A DNA stretch of 64,000 nt from Polaribacter sp. SA4-12 (GTDB lineage: Bacteria > Bacteroidota > Bacteroidia > Flavobacteriales > Flavobacteriaceae). A program made the translations under genes and the position numbers. Within the stretch, counting starts at the first letter, position 1, and the number at the start of each line of letters is the position of its first letter. The stretch is taken from contig NZ_CP019334.1 in NCBI RefSeq assembly GCF_002163675.1, positions 3,019,501-3,083,500 on the forward strand, in the 5' to 3' direction. This document shows positions 1 through 9,268 of this stretch, piece by piece. The notes below the pieces were generated by a model that was not told the origin of the DNA, searched no databases, and was given only the letters and a program-made list of their open reading frames with translations.

Positions 1-171
1 GATAAGAAAGATGACGTTCTTCGAGTTTTGGGTAAAGTATCTGAATCAGAAAAAAATATTGAAGCTTTTTCAATAACTTTTAATAAAAATAAAGAAGAAA
101 CTGTTACCATGTATTTAGGGTGGGGGAAAACGATAGTATCTGTTTCCGTTAAAGAAATAGAAGAAAAATAA
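1..171 (+). CDS. C-terminal fragment of an unrecognised protein
   Basis: Frame 1 is open from the window edge to a TAA at 169-171 and encodes the last 56 residues of a protein whose start lies outside the window. The fragment is rich in Lys, Glu, Ser and Val and ends VSVKEIEEK. It has no motif I recognise, and it reads like the end of a small soluble or beta-rich domain. Its stop directly abuts the stop of the convergent SPOR-domain gene, with no terminator between them. Real coding is likely because the frame is uninterrupted and in Flavobacteriia such tail-to-tail packing is common, but the function is unknown. Confidence 0.6.
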   Translation, partial: DKKDDVLRVLGKVSESEKNIEAFSITFNKNKEETVTMYLGWGKTIVSVSVKEIEEK

Positions 172-540
172 TTATTTTCCCATTGGAACAACTATAATTC
201 CAGAAAATTTTTCTCTAAACTTTATTAAATCTTTATCAGCTTCTAATTTTGTCTTATAATTACCTACTTGTACCTTCCATTCAGGTGCATTATAAACTAA
301 TTTCGAAAAATTTCCAGGGAACTCAATACCAAAAAGAGCTCTAAATTTCCTCGCTTTTTGTTCATTACCATTATAAAGTTGAATTCTATATCCAAAGCCA
401 TAGGTATTATTATAGCTTCTTTTTTTAGAAATGATGCTTTTAATTTCTTTTGATTTGTTTGTTTTATTTTGAGAAAATGCACTGTAACTTGTTGTTAATA
501 AAACAATCAAAAACAAAAGTGCTATAGATTTACTTTTCAT
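172..540 (-). CDS. Secreted SPOR-domain protein
   Basis: This encodes a 122-residue exported protein. An N-terminal signal peptide (MKSKSIALLFLIVLLTTSYS, cleaved near AFSQ) is followed by a short Lys/Asn linker. A C-terminal SPOR fold covers roughly residues 48-120, with the typical GYRIQLYNG beta strand, an Ala/Arg helix, then WKVQVGNYKTKLEADK and a final strand. SPOR domains bind peptidoglycan glycan strands lacking stem peptides, so a periplasmic, wall-associated role is inferred. I chose the ATG at 540; the frame can be extended three codons to a TTG at 549, but the signal peptide begins at the ATG. The gene is divergent from actA, and a functional link to the respiratory operon is not evident. 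Confidence 0.8.
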   Translation of the reverse strand: MKSKSIALLFLIVLLTTSYSAFSQNKTNKSKEIKSIISKKRSYNNTYGFGYRIQLYNGNEQKARKFRALFGIEFPGNFSKLVYNAPEWKVQVGNYKTKLEADKDLIKFREKFSGIIVVPMGK

Positions 541-665
541 GGTGTTCAATATTTTCTACAAAAATAACGACAAGTTCAGTAATAAATTAGTAAAACCCCT
601 TATTTAGAATAATTATAAATTAAGTTTAACATTCCTTTAGCTTTTCAAACTTTAGGAAGAAGTAG

Positions 666-673
666 TACTTTTG
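666..673 (+). promoter_or_regulatory. Candidate -7 box for the act-cox operon
   Basis: TACTTTTG matches the Bacteroidota sigma-70 -7 consensus TAnnTTTG exactly. It lies 61 nt upstream of the actA start, in the gap between the divergent SPOR gene and the operon. I do not see a clear -33 TTG at the expected 17-23 nt spacing, so this is a candidate only. Confidence 0.5.
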
Positions 674-734
674 CTGAACGAAAAAAAATGACTTTTATCA
701 TTTTTTATTAGATATTTTTAAAGAAAGTTTAAAT

Positions 735-2033
735 ATGAAAAGTGTAAAATTGCACAATAGACTAACCACATTACTTCTAAAAAGTTTTACAGTCCTTTTG
801 TTTTTTGCTTTTAGCTTGTCTTCTTTTTCACAAGATATAGATGAAGCTCGCCAAAAAGAAGGTAAGAAAATATACAAATCTTTATGTGCTGCTTGTCATA
901 AGTTAGACAAGAAGCTTATTGGTCCTGCTTTAGGAGGTGTTGAGGAAAGAAGAGAGAATGATTGGTTAAAAGCTTGGATTAAAAACAATGCAGAATTAAG
1001 AGCCTCGGGCGATTCAGATGCTAATGCCATCTTTGATGAGTATAAGGGAGCTTCTATGACTGCTTTTCCACAGTTGTCAGATAAAAATATCGATGATATT
1101 TTATACTACACAACTGTTGGTGAAATTAAAAAGAAAGAAGTTGTATCAGATACTGTAGTTAAAGCTTCTTCTGATGCTCCAGGTTGGTTAATTTATGTTT
1201 TAGCAGCAGCTATTATAGTTGCCTTTTTAATGATTGCTAGTTTATTAAAACAAGTAAATGAGTTAAAAGGAAATGTTGCTCCAGGAGAAAGTTCTAATCT
1301 TAAAACAGATTTACATGAACTTTGGGTAGGTTTAAAGCAGAATACGTTCTTAAAAGTATTGTCAACAATATTTTTAGTATTAATTGGAATTTATATCTTT
1401 TTCGGAACCTTATTTAAAGTAGGTGTAGATGAAGGTTATCAGCCAATTCAACCAATTGCATTTTCACACAAGATACATGCAGGAGATAATAAGATAGATT
1501 GTCAATATTGTCATTCATCAGCAAAACATAGTAAAACATCTGGTATTCCATCTGTTAATGTTTGTATGAATTGTCATAAAAACATTTCTGAAGTTGCAGA
1601 TAATACTGTTGTTGAATTAGAAGATGGAATTGTTCTTGGAAAAGAAGAATTAGATTTAGAAATTGCAAAAGTATATAAAGCTGCTGGCTGGGATGCAGAT
1701 AACTTAGAGTATACAGGTAAAACACAACCAATTAAATGGGTGAGAGTCCATAATTTACCTGATTTTGTATACTTTAATCACTCACAGCACGTAACAGTTG
1801 CAGGGTTAAAATGTCAGAAATGTCATGGACCTGTAGAGGGAATGGATGAATTGTATCAACATTCTCCATTAACAATGGGTTGGTGTATCGATTGTCATAA
1901 ACAAACTAAAGTGGATTTAAAAGGTAATGATTATTACAAAAAAATTCATGAAGATTTGGCAAAGAAATTCAATGTAGATCAAGTTACTATTTCACAATTA
2001 GGTGGTAAAGAATGTGGTAAGTGTCACTACTAG
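735..2033 (+). CDS. actA: Alternative complex III subunit ActA, multiheme cytochrome c
   Basis: This is the multiheme subunit that carries electrons in alternative complex III, a quinol:electron-acceptor oxidoreductase. The 432 residues start with a signal peptide (1-32). A class I cytochrome c domain follows with CAACH at 51-55 and a likely Met ligand near residue 108. Two hydrophobic segments lie at about 150-171 and 207-228. A pentaheme domain then has CxxCH at 256, 277, 360, 384 and 427. Six heme sites in total means the usual pentaheme ActA carries an extra N-terminal monoheme domain. It is the first gene of an eight-gene co-directional run ending with coxA. Heme attachment places both heme domains in the periplasm. 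Confidence 0.93.
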   Translation: MKSVKLHNRLTTLLLKSFTVLLFFAFSLSSFSQDIDEARQKEGKKIYKSLCAACHKLDKKLIGPALGGVEERRENDWLKAWIKNNAELRASGDSDANAIFDEYKGASMTAFPQLSDKNIDDILYYTTVGEIKKKEVVSDTVVKASSDAPGWLIYVLAAAIIVAFLMIASLLKQVNELKGNVAPGESSNLKTDLHELWVGLKQNTFLKVLSTIFLVLIGIYIFFGTLFKVGVDEGYQPIQPIAFSHKIHAGDNKIDCQYCHSSAKHSKTSGIPSVNVCMNCHKNISEVADNTVVELEDGIVLGKEELDLEIAKVYKAAGWDADNLEYTGKTQPIKWVRVHNLPDFVYFNHSQHVTVAGLKCQKCHGPVEGMDELYQHSPLTMGWCIDCHKQTKVDLKGNDYYKKIHEDLAKKFNVDQVTISQLGGKECGKCHY

Positions 2034-2114
2034 TTTTAAAAAATTAAAAATTAAAAGTTTAAAAAATTGGTTTACAATTTTTTAAATCTTTCAATCATTA
2101 AATAAAAAGTATAA

Positions 2115-5100
2115 ATGGCTTCAGACAAAAAATACTGGCAAAGTGTTGAGGAACTTAAAGGTAGTTCTATTGTTGAAACGTTAAGTAAAAACGAATTTGT
2201 AGAAGAAATTCCTGCGGATGAGTTTTTAGGTGATAAAGAAACGTTAGAAAACTCTTCTACTTCTCGTAGGGACTTTTTAAAATATGTTGGTTTTACTACT
2301 GCAGCTGCTTCTTTAGCAGCTTGTGAGGGGCCAGTAAGAAAGTCTATTCCTTATGTTGTAAAACCAGATGATGTTACTCTTGGAGTTGCAGATTGGTACG
2401 CAACATCAATGGCAGATGGTTACGATTTTGCAAATGTGTTAGTTAAAACACGTGAAGGTCGTCCGATTCAAATAATGCCAAATAAAGAAGCAAACGGAAC
2501 AACAAGCGCAAGAGTACAAGCTGCTGTTTTATCTTTATATGATGAAAAATTACGTTTAAAAGAACCTACTAAAAATGGAAAAACAATTTCTTGGGCAAAT
2601 GCTGATAAAGAAATTGGAACTAAATTAAACGAACTAAAAGAAGCAAATAAATCGGTAGTTTTATTAACTGGTTCGATGGCAAGTCCATCTACAGATAAAA
2701 TAATTGAAGGATTTATTGCTGCTAATCCAAATGCAAAACACGTTGTTTACGATGCCGTTTCAGAATCTGGAGCAGCAGATGCTTTTATGGCAATGTACGG
2801 TAAACGTGCATTACCAAATTATCATTTAGATAAAGCAAAAACAATTGTTTCTTTTGGTGCGGATTTCCTTGGAGATTTTCATGGTGGATTTGAAAAAAGT
2901 TATGTTGCTGGTAGAAAATCAGATACAGGACACATGTCTTATCATGTACAGATTGAAAGTAACATGTCTTTAACTGGTGCAAACTCTGATAAAAGAGTGG
3001 TTGTAAAACCATCTGATCAAGTATTTGCATTGTTAAACTTATATAACGCTATAACTGGTGCTAACGTTTCTTCTAAATCTACTCCTGTAGATGCAGTTAT
3101 AGAAGATTTAGCTACTCAATTAAAGAAAGATGGTTCTAAGGGTGTTGTACTAACAGGGCTAAATGATAAAAATGCGCAACTAATTGCATTAGCAATTAAC
3201 AAAGCATTAAATAGTGAAATTATAGATGTAAACAACACATTAAATATCCGTCAAGGAAATGATGCTGAAGTTGCTCAATTAGTTTCTGATATGAAAGCTG
3301 GTAAAGTTGCAGGATTAATTTCTTACAATGTAGATCCAATTTATTCATTATCAAATTCATCAGATTTTTCTGAAGGATTAAAAAAATTAGAATTATCGGT
3401 AGCATTATCAACAGAAAATAATGAGACAGTAAATGCTTCTAATTTTGTATTACCAACGCCACACTTTTTAGAATCTTGGGGAGATGCTCAGTTCGATTCT
3501 GTTACTTATGGTTTAATGCAACCAACAATTCAGCCATTATTTAATACGCGTCAAGTTCAAGATTCGTTATTAACTTGGTCTGGAGATACTACAAAATATT
3601 ACGATTATTTAAAATCTTTTGCTACTGCAAATGTTTTAGGACTTAGTTCTTGGAACAAAGCTTTACATAATGGTTTCTTTACAAAAGAAGTTGTTCTTTC
3701 TGAAGCTACTTTAAGCGAATTTTCTGTATCAGATGCAGCTGCTAAACTTTCTAGTTCAGCTAAAAAAGCTTCAGGTTTTGAATTAAACTTATATACCAAA
3801 ACTGGTTTAGGAGATGGTAAACAAGCAAACAATCCTTGGTTACAAGAATTTCCTGATCCAATTACAAGAGCTTCTTGGGATAATTACTTAATGATGTCTA
3901 TGGCTGATGCCAGAGAATTAGGTTTTACAAATCCTATAAAAGATAACGGTGCTATTGATGGTGATTATGCCAAAGTATCTGTAAACGGAAAAGAAGTTGT
4001 TGTTCCAGTAATGATACAACCAGGTCAAGCAATTGGTTCTGTAGGTTTAGCATTAGGTTATGGAAAAACATTTGGTTTAAATAAAGAAATGCAAGTTGGT
4101 GTAAATGCGTATTCATTATACACTAACGGAAACAATATTCAGTACGGAGTTACAATAGAAAAAGTATCAGGAACGCATCAATTTGCTTGTACACAAGTGC
4201 AAAAAACAATTGCTGGTCGTCATGATATTTTAAAAGTTGCTTCTTTAAAAGATGTTACAAGTAGTGCCGATCCAAAACATTCTTGGAACAAGCCAGCATT
4301 TGTATCTTATGATCATAAAGAAGTTGAAGCAAAAACAATTGATTTATGGGATGAGCATAACAGAGAGATTGGTCATCACTTTAACTTATCAATAGATTTA
4401 ACGTCTTGTACAGGTTGTGGTGCTTGTGTTGTTGCATGTCATGCAGAAAACAATGTACCTGTTGTAGGTAAAAAAGAAGTTAGAGTTGGTAGAGATATGC
4501 ACTGGTTGCGTATTGATAGATATTACTCTTCTGAAATTGCAACTCGTGAAGAAGCGAAAGCACAAGGATTAAGTGGGGGAGATTTATACAAAGCGATAGA
4601 AACTGAAGCAGAAAATCCTGAGGTTACTTTTCAACCGATGATGTGTCAGCACTGTAACCATGCTCCTTGTGAGACTGTTTGTCCAGTTGCAGCAACATCT
4701 CATGGTCGTCAAGGTCAAAATCAAATGGCTTATAACAGATGTGTAGGTACAAGATATTGTGCAAACAACTGTCCTTATAGAGTTCGTCGTTTTAACTGGT
4801 TTAATTATTCAAATAATAACGAGTTTGACTTCAATATGAATAACGAATACGGTAAAATGGTGTTAAACCCAGATGTTGTAGTTCGTTCTAGAGGAGTTAT
4901 GGAAAAATGTTCTATGTGTATTCAAATGACACAAGCAACAATTCTAAAAGCGAAAAAAGAAGGAAGAGCTGTTAATACAGATGAGTTTGAAACAGCTTGT
5001 TCATCTGCATGTACAACTGGAGCTATGGTTTTTGGAGATATTAATAACGAAGAAGATAAAGTAGCTGCATTAGTTGAAGATAAGAAAACTTTTGGCGTGT

Positions 5101-5168
5101 TAGATTATTTACAGACAAAACCGAATGTAATCTATCAAGTAAAAGTAAAAAATACAAACGAAGCGTAA
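2115..5168 (+). CDS. actB: Alternative complex III iron-sulfur subunit ActB
   Basis: This 1017-residue protein fuses a molybdopterin-oxidoreductase-like domain (about 80-740) to a ferredoxin-type domain (about 755-1000). A twin-arginine motif, SRRDFLKYVG, at residues 50-59 leads into a hydrophobic Ala-rich stretch ending LAAC at 67-70, which could be a lipobox. Cys clusters start at C765 (CTGCGACVVAC), then CQHCNHAPCETVCP, CVGTRYCANNCP and a CSMC with ACSSAC, enough for four Fe-S clusters. In characterised complexes the ActB molybdopterin domain carries no molybdenum cofactor and acts structurally. It relays electrons from ActC toward the ActA hemes. The gap to actA is 81 nt and to actC 69 nt. 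Confidence 0.95.
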   Translation: MASDKKYWQSVEELKGSSIVETLSKNEFVEEIPADEFLGDKETLENSSTSRRDFLKYVGFTTAAASLAACEGPVRKSIPYVVKPDDVTLGVADWYATSMADGYDFANVLVKTREGRPIQIMPNKEANGTTSARVQAAVLSLYDEKLRLKEPTKNGKTISWANADKEIGTKLNELKEANKSVVLLTGSMASPSTDKIIEGFIAANPNAKHVVYDAVSESGAADAFMAMYGKRALPNYHLDKAKTIVSFGADFLGDFHGGFEKSYVAGRKSDTGHMSYHVQIESNMSLTGANSDKRVVVKPSDQVFALLNLYNAITGANVSSKSTPVDAVIEDLATQLKKDGSKGVVLTGLNDKNAQLIALAINKALNSEIIDVNNTLNIRQGNDAEVAQLVSDMKAGKVAGLISYNVDPIYSLSNSSDFSEGLKKLELSVALSTENNETVNASNFVLPTPHFLESWGDAQFDSVTYGLMQPTIQPLFNTRQVQDSLLTWSGDTTKYYDYLKSFATANVLGLSSWNKALHNGFFTKEVVLSEATLSEFSVSDAAAKLSSSAKKASGFELNLYTKTGLGDGKQANNPWLQEFPDPITRASWDNYLMMSMADARELGFTNPIKDNGAIDGDYAKVSVNGKEVVVPVMIQPGQAIGSVGLALGYGKTFGLNKEMQVGVNAYSLYTNGNNIQYGVTIEKVSGTHQFACTQVQKTIAGRHDILKVASLKDVTSSADPKHSWNKPAFVSYDHKEVEAKTIDLWDEHNREIGHHFNLSIDLTSCTGCGACVVACHAENNVPVVGKKEVRVGRDMHWLRIDRYYSSEIATREEAKAQGLSGGDLYKAIETEAENPEVTFQPMMCQHCNHAPCETVCPVAATSHGRQGQNQMAYNRCVGTRYCANNCPYRVRRFNWFNYSNNNEFDFNMNNEYGKMVLNPDVVVRSRGVMEKCSMCIQMTQATILKAKKEGRAVNTDEFETACSSACTTGAMVFGDINNEEDKVAALVEDKKTFGVLDYLQTKPNVIYQVKVKNTNEA

Positions 5169-5237
5169 ACAAGTAGAAAGTTAGGGTTTTTTAAATTCAG
5201 CTTTAAACAAATAAAGTTAAAACTAAGTAATAAAAAT

Positions 5238-6692
5238 ATGTCTCATTACGAAGCACCCATAAGGGAACCTTTAGTATTAGGTGATAAAAGTTATCACGAT
5301 ATTACAGAAGACATTGCAAAACCGATTGAAGGTGCTGCAAATAAAAACTGGTACATAGCATTTTATATTTCTTTAGCAGCAATGCTTTGGGGATTTGGAT
5401 GTATCTTCTACACAGTAGGAACTGGTATTGGAGTCTGGGGATTAAACAAGAACATTGGATGGGCTTGGGATATTACCAACTTTGTATGGTGGGTAGGTAT
5501 TGGTCACGCAGGAACACTTATTTCTGCAGTACTATTATTATTCCGTCAAAAATGGAGAATGGCAATTAACCGTTCTGCAGAAGCAATGACAATTTTCGCT
5601 GTATTTCAAGCAGGATTGTTTCCTATTATTCACATGGGAAGACCATGGAATGGATATTGGGTATTGCCAATGCCGAATCAATTTGGTTCTTTGTGGGTAA
5701 ACTTTAACTCGCCATTATTATGGGATGTGTTTGCAATATCAACATATTTATCTGTATCATTAGTTTTCTGGTGGACAGGTTTATTACCCGATTTTGCAAT
5801 GATTAGAGATAGAGCTGTGAAGCCTTTCCAAAAGAAAATCTACGCATTATTATCATTTGGTTGGTCAGGTAGAGCTAAAGATTGGCAGCGTTTTGAAGAA
5901 GTTTCTTTGGTACTTGCAGGTTTAGCAACACCATTAGTACTTTCTGTACATACAATTGTATCTATGGATTTTGCTACATCAATTAACCCAGGTTGGCACT
6001 CAACAATTTTCCCTCCTTATTTCGTAGCAGGAGCAATATTTTCAGGATTTGCAATGGTACAGACGTTATTGGGTATAATGAGAAAGGTTACTAACCTAGA
6101 AGATTACATTACACGTATGCACATTGAGTATATGAACATTGTAATTATCTTAACTGGTGGTATTGTAGCTGTAGCTTATGCAACAGAGTTCTTTATTGCT
6201 TGGTATACAGGTTCTCCTTACGAAAACTATACATATTTATCTGTAGGTGCTGCAACGGGGCCTTATGCTTGGGCATTCTGGTCGCTAATAATATTTAATA
6301 TTATTACTCCTCAATTATTATGGATTAAGAAATTTAGAAGAAGTTTTATAATTACTTTCATTATTTCTATCGCTATTAATATTGGTATGTGGTTTGAGCG
6401 TTTCGATATTATTGCAATTGTATTAAGTAAAGGTCATTTACCTTCTACTTGGTGGCGTTTTGAACCTACGTTTGTAGATGTTGGTATTTTTGTTGGAACA
6501 ATAGGATTCTTCTTTGTATTATTCTTATTATATGCAAGAACATTCCCTGTTATCGCGCAAGCGGAAGTAAAAACTATTTTAAAATCTTCTGGTGAATTTT
6601 ACAAGAAGAGAAGAGAACAAGGTATACCAACTAAACCAGCTATTAATTTAGCAAACGTAGCAGGTACATCTGATAAATCTAATAAAGAATAA
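5238..6692 (+). CDS. actC: Alternative complex III quinol-binding membrane subunit ActC
   Basis: This is a polytopic NrfD/PsrC-family membrane protein of 484 residues with about ten predicted helices. In this family the subunit holds the menaquinol oxidation site. After a polar N-terminus of about 40 residues, helices run to about residue 440, followed by a Lys/Arg-rich tail. Charged or histidine residues embedded in helical segments (for example VGIGHAGTLIS and FPIIHMGRPWNGYW) are typical of this fold. It lies between actB and actD, only 2 nt upstream of actD, so translational coupling is likely. Length and motif order match ActC; the homologous paralog ActF lies further downstream. Confidence 0.95.
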   Translation: MSHYEAPIREPLVLGDKSYHDITEDIAKPIEGAANKNWYIAFYISLAAMLWGFGCIFYTVGTGIGVWGLNKNIGWAWDITNFVWWVGIGHAGTLISAVLLLFRQKWRMAINRSAEAMTIFAVFQAGLFPIIHMGRPWNGYWVLPMPNQFGSLWVNFNSPLLWDVFAISTYLSVSLVFWWTGLLPDFAMIRDRAVKPFQKKIYALLSFGWSGRAKDWQRFEEVSLVLAGLATPLVLSVHTIVSMDFATSINPGWHSTIFPPYFVAGAIFSGFAMVQTLLGIMRKVTNLEDYITRMHIEYMNIVIILTGGIVAVAYATEFFIAWYTGSPYENYTYLSVGAATGPYAWAFWSLIIFNIITPQLLWIKKFRRSFIITFIISIAINIGMWFERFDIIAIVLSKGHLPSTWWRFEPTFVDVGIFVGTIGFFFVLFLLYARTFPVIAQAEVKTILKSSGEFYKKRREQGIPTKPAINLANVAGTSDKSNKE

Positions 6693-6694
6693 TT

Positions 6695-7222
6695 ATGGAA
6701 TCATCAAAAGTTATTCACGCATTTTATAATGATGACGAAGTTCTAATGGACGCAGTGAAAGCTGTAAAAGCAGAACATCTTCATATAGAAGAAGTATTTT
6801 GTCCTTTTCCTGTACATGGTTTAGACAAAGCAATGGGATTAGCTCCAACAAGATTAGCAATAACTGCATTTTTCTACGGAATTACAGGTTTATGCTTTGC
6901 TATTTGGATGACTAATTATATGATGATTCAAGATTGGCCACAAGATATTGGTGGTAAACCAAACTTTAGTTGGTTTGCTAATATGCCAGCATTTGTGCCA
7001 ATTATGTTTGAATTAACAGTGTTTTTTGCTGCCCATTTAATGGTAATTACTTTTTATATGAGAAGTAGATTATGGCCATTTAAAGAAGCTGAAAACCCAG
7101 ATCCAAGAACTACAGATGATCATTTTTTAATGGAAATCCCTGTAAACAATAATGAAGCTGAAATTACTGCTTTATTAGTTAAAACAGGAGCTGTAGAAAT
7201 TAATGTAGTAGACAAGCACTAA
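6695..7222 (+). CDS. actD: Alternative complex III subunit ActD (DUF3341)
   Basis: This is a 175-residue DUF3341 protein. The N-terminal third is soluble (MESSKVIHAFYNDDEVLMDA, with the typical VEEVFCPFPVHGLDKAMG-like motif around residues 34-50). Two transmembrane helices follow at about 56-78 and 103-125, then a short polar tail. The DUF3341/ActD subunit packs between ActC and ActF and has no cofactor. The start sits 2 nt after the actC stop. It is identified by family pattern, size and position in a fully conserved operon order. Confidence 0.93.
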   Translation: MESSKVIHAFYNDDEVLMDAVKAVKAEHLHIEEVFCPFPVHGLDKAMGLAPTRLAITAFFYGITGLCFAIWMTNYMMIQDWPQDIGGKPNFSWFANMPAFVPIMFELTVFFAAHLMVITFYMRSRLWPFKEAENPDPRTTDDHFLMEIPVNNNEAEITALLVKTGAVEINVVDKH

Positions 7223-7232
7223 TATATAGATA

Positions 7233-7781
7233 ATGAAGAATTTTAAATTAATTATCGCTTTAGTTACTCTTACAAGTATTATTTCTTGTAATGATAAACG
7301 TACGCCTCAGTTACAATACATGCCAGATATGTATGTTTCTATACCTTACAATCCTAATGGTGCAGAAGGTTTAAATGGAAATCCAGTAAATTCAGAACCT
7401 GTTGCAGGTACAATTGCAAGAGGAGGACATCCTGCTTATGATATTGCTGATACAAACGAAGGATATGAGTTGGCTAAAACTTCACTAACAAATCCGTTAG
7501 AAGCAACTGAAGAAAATTTAGCAAACGGAAAAGCAATGTATGAAATATACTGTGCTTCTTGTCATGGTAAAAAAGGTGATGGAAATGGAGTTTTATCTCA
7601 AAGAGAAAAATTTTCAGGTATTCCAAACTATAAGGATAGAGATATTAACGCAGGTAGTATTTATCATGTAATTATGCACGGTAAAAACTTAATGGGTTCT
7701 CATGCATCACAAATAACGTATGCAGAACGTTGGCAGATAGTACAGTACGTAGAAGTTTTACGTTTAGATTTAGCAAAATAA
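7233..7781 (+). CDS. actE: Alternative complex III monoheme cytochrome c lipoprotein ActE
   Basis: This encodes 182 residues with an N-terminal lipoprotein signal ending IIS-C19. A single class I cytochrome c domain follows, with CASCH at residues 107-111 and downstream Met residues (YHVIMHGKNLMGSHAS) that may supply the sixth ligand. The mature protein should be anchored by its lipid on the periplasmic face, where the heme can hand electrons to the oxidase or to a soluble carrier. The region between the lipobox and the heme motif is Pro/Gly/Asn-rich, as in other ActE proteins. It lies 10 nt after actD and 27 nt before actF. Confidence 0.93.
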   Translation: MKNFKLIIALVTLTSIISCNDKRTPQLQYMPDMYVSIPYNPNGAEGLNGNPVNSEPVAGTIARGGHPAYDIADTNEGYELAKTSLTNPLEATEENLANGKAMYEIYCASCHGKKGDGNGVLSQREKFSGIPNYKDRDINAGSIYHVIMHGKNLMGSHASQITYAERWQIVQYVEVLRLDLAK

Positions 7782-7808
7782 TTACAAAAAGAAAGAATAC
7801 GAAAAGAT

Positions 7809-9230
7809 ATGTATCAATTCTCAGGTAAATTAAAAACACTCTCAATAGCACTAATTATATTAGGAGCTTTGGGTATTGCATATGGCTTTTATTCAGCACC
7901 TAAAACGGTTGAAGAGGCTAAAGAAATTATAGCACATCAAACATCTCATGGAGATGAACATGCTACTTCTCACGATGAAGTAAAAGTTGATGCGCATAAA
8001 CAAGATGCTCATGTAGCTGTTGAAGCACACGGTGCTGTTGAAGCACATGGAGAACATCATGACGCAGCTCATGATGAACATGTTTTTCATCAATTACAGA
8101 ACAAACCTTGGTCTGCATTATATGTAGCATTATTCTTCTTTTTAGGAATATCGTTACTAGTATTGGCATTTTATGCTATTCAAAGAGTAGCACAAGCAGG
8201 TTGGTCTGTTGTTTTATTTAGAGTGATGGAAGCAATAACTGCGAATTTAGTACCAACATCTATCATTATGGTATTTGTTGTAATTGCTGCTGTTATGCAT
8301 TGGAATCACATGTTTCCATGGATGGCAGAAGGAACAGTTACAGTAGGTCATGAAAATTACGATGCAATTGTAGATGGTAAATCTTGGTGGATGAATGTAC
8401 CAGGTTGGGCTATTAGAAGTATTGTTTATTTAGCAATATGGAATGCTTACAGATGGTTTATCCGTAGAAACTCTATAAAAGAAGATACAGCAAATGATGG
8501 AGGTAAAATTTATAAGTTAAATTATAATGTTTCTGTTGGTTTTATTTTCTTATTTATGATTACAGAATCTATGATGTCTTGGGATTGGATTATGGGATTA
8601 GACCCACACTGGTTCTCTACATTATTTGGATGGTATGTTTTAGCAAGTCTTTTAGTAAGTGCAGTAACAGTAATCGCTTTTGTAACAATTTACTTACGTT
8701 CTAAAGGTGCTTTACCAGCTGTAAATGATAGTCATATTCATGATTTAGCGAAATTTATGTTTGGTTTCTCTGTATTCTGGACATACTTATGGTTCTCTCA
8801 ATTTATGTTAATTTGGTATGCAGATATTCCTGAGGAAACTACATATTTCGTTGCAAGATTTAATGAATATAAGTTACCATTTTTAGCAATGGTAGGTATG
8901 AACTTTGTTTTTCCTATATTGTTACTTTTAAATAGTGACTTTAAGAGTATTCCTTGGTTTGTAGTTATTGGAGGTATTGTTATCCTTTTTGGACATTATG
9001 TTGACGTTTTTGTAATGATAATGCCAGCAACTGTAGGAGCACAATGGTCATTTGGTATTGCTGAATTAGGCTCATTGTTATTCTTCTTAGGAATCTTTAT
9101 TTACGCTACATTTAGTGCATTTGCCAAAGCAAATCCTATACCAAAAGGAAATCCATTCTTAGAAGAGAGTGAACATTTCCACTACTATAACATTGAACAC
9201 AGAGGAGAAGGTTCAGGAGATCATCATTAA
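7809..9230 (+). CDS. actF: Alternative complex III membrane subunit ActF with a His-rich insert
   Basis: This is a 473-residue polytopic protein related to ActC (NrfD-like, about ten helices). After the first helix (about 10-28) comes a hydrophilic stretch at 43-94 holding 13 histidines in 52 residues, including a near-duplicate VEAHGAVEAHGEHH. The helices resume at about 103. The C-terminus is also His-rich (EHFHYYNIEHRGEGSGDHH). The core fold fits ActF, which helps form the membrane part of the complex. The His-rich insert is not needed for that fold and looks metal-binding; this is my inference. The gene is 38 nt upstream of coxB. Confidence 0.92.
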   Translation: MYQFSGKLKTLSIALIILGALGIAYGFYSAPKTVEEAKEIIAHQTSHGDEHATSHDEVKVDAHKQDAHVAVEAHGAVEAHGEHHDAAHDEHVFHQLQNKPWSALYVALFFFLGISLLVLAFYAIQRVAQAGWSVVLFRVMEAITANLVPTSIIMVFVVIAAVMHWNHMFPWMAEGTVTVGHENYDAIVDGKSWWMNVPGWAIRSIVYLAIWNAYRWFIRRNSIKEDTANDGGKIYKLNYNVSVGFIFLFMITESMMSWDWIMGLDPHWFSTLFGWYVLASLLVSAVTVIAFVTIYLRSKGALPAVNDSHIHDLAKFMFGFSVFWTYLWFSQFMLIWYADIPEETTYFVARFNEYKLPFLAMVGMNFVFPILLLLNSDFKSIPWFVVIGGIVILFGHYVDVFVMIMPATVGAQWSFGIAELGSLLFFLGIFIYATFSAFAKANPIPKGNPFLEESEHFHYYNIEHRGEGSGDHH

Positions 9231-9268
9231 TAAATAATTTGAATTAAAATAATTAAGACGAGATAAAT

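Noticed and set aside
7893..8169. Two overlapping minus-strand open frames opposite the start of actF
   Set aside because: They arise as the complement of the His-rich codons (CAT/GAT give ATG/ATC), overlap each other, and lie inside a well-supported actF.
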